NCBI RefSeq assembly: GCF_016765775.1 | Contig: NZ_JAESVN010000015.1 | Coordinates: 1 to 43,125, forward strand | DNA length: 43,125 nt | Source: Szabonella alba | GTDB taxonomy: Bacteria; Pseudomonadota; Alphaproteobacteria; Rhodobacterales; Rhodobacteraceae | Direction: 5' to 3' | Shown here: positions 40,526 to 43,125 of the stretch, one piece after another | Position numbering within the stretch: position 1 is the first letter of the stretch | Layout of the letters: each line of letters opens with the position of its first letter | Made by a program: the position numbers and the translations under genes | Notes under the pieces: generated by a model | What the model was told of the DNA's origin: nothing | Databases searched by the model: none | The model's input: the letters and a program-made list of their open reading frames with translations, nothing else

Positions 40526-40585
40526 GGGTCAAATCTCAATGGAAATTATGCGCCTGCCCGGGTCAGTTCTGAGTGGAAATCAACA
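40526..40585 (+). repeat. IS21-family terminal repeats (right copy)
   Basis: GGGTCAAATCTCAATGGAAA at 40526-40545 and, at 40559-40585, a repeat that differs from the left-hand copy (101-127) at two of 27 bases. Orientation is the same as the left copy, so both are the same end of related elements rather than the two ends of one. It lies just after the truncated cas1. Confidence 0.65.
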
Positions 40586-40933
40586 GCCGTGTTACAACCG
40601 GCGCCGGGCAACATCTTTCGGGCCAGCGCAGAGCGTATGGGCCGTGCCGAATGCCATTGGCCGCGCCGAAAGCCGTGATCGGCTACGCGGATTTCTCGGG
40701 GGAATCTGGGGAAACAGTCTGGACACGCGGGCCGGAATCCATGCCCCTAATCCATGATCCCGATGTGCTGCAGGATCATGAACCTGAAATGGCCAATGCG
40801 CCAGGCCATCCTGCCGTACCTGACCCCCGACATCGCATCAGAAGGTCATGAACCGGCCCACCGCATCGGTCTGATGGGTGGCCCGGCCGCCATTTGCACA
40901 GGGGGGAATGCGCGACTGTCAGGGTGCCGCGAC
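40586..40933. other. Unrecognised 348-base stretch
   Basis: No gene recognised. Short frames on both strands match nothing I know, and the stretch may be the remains of genes adjacent to the IS21-type end. Confidence 0.3.
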
Positions 40934-41302
40934 TTACTCTTCCAGCTTCGCCACGACGATGGCGCGCATCTGTTCATCCGTCTGCGCAAGATTGAGAAGC
41001 GTCACATAGCGGTCGAGGTCGATACCGGGCGTTTCGTCGATGACCTCATTCATCTTCTGCTGCGCCTCCTGCTGCAAGGCCGTCTGGCTGGCCTCGTCCC
41101 CGGCCTCGGCGATCGGGGCTTCATATTCGGCATAGACTTGGTTGACACCGCGATAGGCCGTCACAAATGCATCGATTTCCGTTTCCGAGACCTCGGATGT
41201 GGCGGGGGCATCCTGCTGCGCAAGTGCTGGCACCGCAAAGGGCATTGCAGATCCCATAAGTCCGACGACAGCGAGCGTTTTCAGGTTTCCGGACAGTTTC
41301 AT
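40934..41302 (-). CDS. DUF4168-domain secreted protein
   Basis: A 122-residue protein with a signal peptide (MKLSGNLKTLAVVGLMGSAM... PALA, cleavage before QQDAP). The mature part matches DUF4168: SETEIDAFVTAYRGVNQVYA, ALQQEAQQKMNEVIDETPGI and DLDRYVTLLNLAQTDEQMRA. It is probably periplasmic and helical; no function is established. AAAGGAAG precedes its ATG. Confidence 0.82.
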   Translation of the reverse strand: MKLSGNLKTLAVVGLMGSAMPFAVPALAQQDAPATSEVSETEIDAFVTAYRGVNQVYAEYEAPIAEAGDEASQTALQQEAQQKMNEVIDETPGIDLDRYVTLLNLAQTDEQMRAIVVAKLEE

Positions 41303-41329
41303 CGTGGCTTCCTTTCAGTTCGGGTCGGG

Positions 41330-41351
41330 CCCATCAGACAGTGCTGATGGG
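41330..41351. promoter_or_regulatory. Inverted repeat upstream of the DUF4168 gene
   Basis: CCCATCAG-ACAGTG-CTGATGGG: perfect 8-bp arms with a 6-base loop, 28 bases before the ATG of the DUF4168 gene. It could be an operator or a hairpin in the leader RNA. Confidence 0.4.
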
Positions 41352-41675
41352 TTCAGAAGACCTATTGATCCTGATCCGACGATTCAAACGGGCCAGCGGA
41401 AACATGCTGAAATCCGGTATCCTATTAACAGGCCCGCCTTGCCCGGCAGGTCGCCCGACACGCGCTGCGGCTTGGGTCTGATCCTCCCGAATGTCGGGTG
41501 AAACCGAGGGTCAAAAACGGAAACACCTGCCCATGAAAGGCGCAGTAAAAGTTGATTTATGGGTATATTCCATTCGTCCGGGGCAAGGTGTCCATAACGC
41601 TTGTCCGCCTGCAAGCCACGCACCCTGCGCCGGCCATTCGGGGCAGGCGCAGGGGGCGCATGCCTTGACTGCAGA
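41352..41675. other. 324-base stretch without a recognised gene
   Basis: It lies between two minus-strand genes and should carry the promoter of the DUF4168 gene. No frame in it resembles a known protein, and no terminator with a T-run is evident for the acyltransferase gene that ends at 41676. Confidence 0.3.
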
Positions 41676-42227
41676 TCAGTTGAGCGGGCTCTGCGGTCTG
41701 GCTTCGCCTGTGGTGTCGGCGGCGGCCTTTTCCTTGGGTCTTGCATCCTTCCCGGCCTCTGCCGTGGCTGTCCCGGTCGCCTTGCGGGCGCCCATCCGCT
41801 CCAGCAGTTCCGGCACGACCAGCCGGCCGATCAGCGGATGCAGGCGGAAATCGCCGTCCTTCACGATCTGGCGAAAATTCGCGATCACCGCCGCTGCCGC
41901 CTTGCGGTCGGGGGTGACGGTGTCGAACAGCCAGTGGATCTTGCCGCCATTCCACTCCGACGGTTTCAGGCGGATCGGGAACACCCCCTGTGCGATTTGC
42001 TGGCGGATGCGGGTATCCACCTCTTCCGACACGCTGGCCCAGATGGCAAATCCGGTGGTGTCCCGGTCATCCCCGGGCCGCGGATCGGATCCGGCTGCGG
42101 GATCGGGCCGCCCGGGATAGGCAAAGGCGACCCGGTCATTCAGCATCGGGTCCAGCACAAGATGCTGAAGGTCCGAAAGGCTTTGTGTATTGTAGCGTGG
42201 CAGGTTCATCATCGCGAGAACCGCCAT
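41676..42227 (-). pseudogene. HlyC-like toxin-activating lysine-acyltransferase, 5' end cut by an IS
   Basis: The 183-codon frame reads LAMMNLPRYNTQSLSDLQHL, VLDPMLNDRVAFAY, GFAIWASVSEEVDTRIRQQI and GKIHWLFDTVTPDRKAAAAV. This is the pattern of the HlyC family, which acylates internal lysines of RTX toxins; the Asp in WLFDTVTP fits the catalytic Asp. No His is seen in the PRYNTQ segment, where HlyC has its catalytic His. The first in-frame ATG (42225-42227) lies one base from the end of the IS5-type element and lacks a ribosome-binding site, and relatives have additional N-terminal residues. The true 5' end was therefore probably removed. No RTX toxin gene is in the window. Confidence 0.68.
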
Positions 42228-42228
42228 C

Positions 42229-43125
42229 GGCGTTGTTGCAGAAAGGCGGCTTGAGGCGTGACTTGCCTTTCCCCGTCAGCATCACGCCACGCGAACGATC
42301 TCGGCCGCTCCAAGGGCCGAGAAGCGGTTCATGAGTGCGACGCGGATCTGGATTTCAGCGGTCTGGCGGTGGGGTCTCTGGCGGCGATGCGTTCACCGAA
42401 GGCCTTCAGGCACCGCATCTTCGCCTCGATGCGGCTGCGGACATGATATCCCGTCCAACGCTTCCGGAATGCCCGGCCATAGTGCCGGGTGGCGCGCAGG
42501 GTTTCGTTTCTGGCGATTGCGGCCGGGCTGTCCGCTTTCCAGGGCCGACCGTTCCTGCGGATCGGGATGATCGCGGTGGCCTGGCGGTCGATGATGGCGG
42601 TGTGGCAGCGGCGGGTGTCATAGGCGCCGTCGGCGGTTACCGTGCCGATTTCTTCGCCCTCGGGGATCTGGTCCAGCAGGTCTGGCAAGACTGGACTGTC
42701 GCCATCGCTGCTGGAGGTGAACTCCACCGCCCGGATGTCGGACGTGGCGGTGTCCATCGCCAGATGGACCTTGCGCCATTGGCGTCGGCCCTGAACACCG
42801 TGCTTTCTGGCCTGCCATTCGCCATCACCGAGGAACTTGATCCCGGTGCTGTTGACGAGCAGGTTCAAGGGGCCATCGGCGCGCCGATACGGGATCTGGA
42901 CGGCCAAGGTCTTCTGCCTCCGGCACAGGGTCGTATAGTCTGGCATGGCCCAGGCCAGGCCAGCCATCTTCAGCAGGCTGACCACCATCCCGGTCGTCTG
43001 CCGCAGCGGCACCTTGAACAGGAGCTTGATGGTCAGGCATGTGTGGATACCCCCGCTTGCGCAAGTGTTTTCTGATTCCCATGGGCAGTGACCGGCTGCG
43101 AACATGTGTAAGGCCTTTTTGTGCG
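42229..43125 (-). mobile_element. IS5-family element (IS903-like group), truncated by the window
   Basis: GGCGTTGTTGCAGAAAGG at 42229-42246 is an IS903-type inverted repeat and the transposase gene runs away from it on the minus strand. The other end lies beyond base 43125, so size and target duplication cannot be determined. The element abuts the HlyC-like gene. Confidence 0.78.
42282..43105 (-). pseudogene. IS5-family (IS903 group) transposase, frameshifted near the 3' end
   Basis: The core TCLTIKLLFKVPLRQTTGMV, PYRRADGPLNLLVNSTGIK, TADGAYDTRRCH and the catalytic Glu in YHVRSRIEAKM are intact; the DDE residues fall in DSTG-type, ADGAYD and RSRIE positions (the first reads NSTG here, an Asn in place of the usual Asp). 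After RIAARDPTAR the frame stops at 42329. Shifting the frame restores the usual end, RQTAEIQIRVALMNRFSALG to TGA at 42282-42284, so one base was lost at about 42375. The N-terminus before GGIHTCLTIK is abnormal or beyond the window. Confidence 0.78.

Noticed and set aside
38801-40933. Search for a CRISPR repeat array near the cas relics
   Set aside because: No regularly spaced 28-29-base repeats of the type I-E form were seen; the only repeats nearby are the IS21-type ends.
40754-41347. A 197-codon plus-strand frame
   Set aside because: Antisense to the DUF4168 gene, which has a signal peptide and ribosome-binding site.

Overview
The window looks like accessory DNA (plasmid, chromid or island) of a GC-rich alphaproteobacterium, most likely a Paracoccus/Rhodobacter-type member of the Rhodobacteraceae. 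The family content points that way: TAXI-TRAP transport, AcuI, a type III CoA-transferase pair, a YeiE-like regulator beside yeiH, an HlyC-like acyltransferase, and a heavy load of IS3, IS5, IS21, IS66 and ISL3 relics. The taxon is an inference; no rRNA, tRNA or replication gene was seen.

Layout. Bases 1-3526 are an insertion-sequence scrapheap (IS21-type end, IS3 orfA fragment, IS66 tnpC tail, a nearly whole IS3/IS407-group element with a frameshifted orfB) around one stranded sulfatase gene. Bases 3626-26491 are a dense catabolic island. It encodes an alpha/beta hydrolase, two type III CoA-transferases, an aconitase-type dehydratase (LeuC/LeuD-like), a CitE-like lyase, an MmgE/PrpD protein, an enolase-superfamily enzyme, a flavin monooxygenase, an acyl-CoA ligase, a TcuA-like flavoprotein dehydrogenase, a TAXI receptor with fused TRAP permease, an AcuI-type reductase, a ferredoxin with its reductase, a DMT exporter, and two regulators (LysR, IclR). 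A dyad TTC-N8-GAA recurs at five promoters of this island, including that of the iclR gene, so I propose a single IclR regulon. The genes fit import of a branched di- or tricarboxylate, dehydrogenation, hydration or isomerisation, CoA activation and retro-Claisen cleavage. The true substrate is unknown.

Bases 26488-29303 hold a yeiE-like lysR gene, a yeiH gene cut after about 95 codons, and IS3 wreckage. Bases 29304-38712 hold a cytochrome b561 and then a tightly overlapping envelope cluster: CDP-alcohol phosphatidyltransferase, LtaS/EptA-like membrane transferase, flippase-like membrane protein, a Tat-exported NMT1/THI5-type receptor with ATPase and double permease, a GT4 glycosyltransferase, and finally DgkA diacylglycerol kinase. 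The DgkA could recycle the diacylglycerol that an LtaS/EptA-type enzyme releases.

Bases 38801-40457 are the most surprising stretch: a decayed type I-E CRISPR-Cas locus. A cas6e relic keeps its natural C-terminus, an intact ccdA-ccdB toxin-antitoxin pair follows, and then comes the natural N-terminus of cas1, cut after 54 codons. The toxin-antitoxin pair sits exactly between the two cas genes and alone survives, with an ISL3 relic on one side and an IS21-type end on the other. No CRISPR array was found. The IS21-type end at 40526-40585 is a near copy, in the same orientation, of the one at 77-127. The right edge carries a DUF4168 secreted protein and an HlyC-like acyltransferase whose 5' end is removed by an IS5/IS903-type element that runs off the window.
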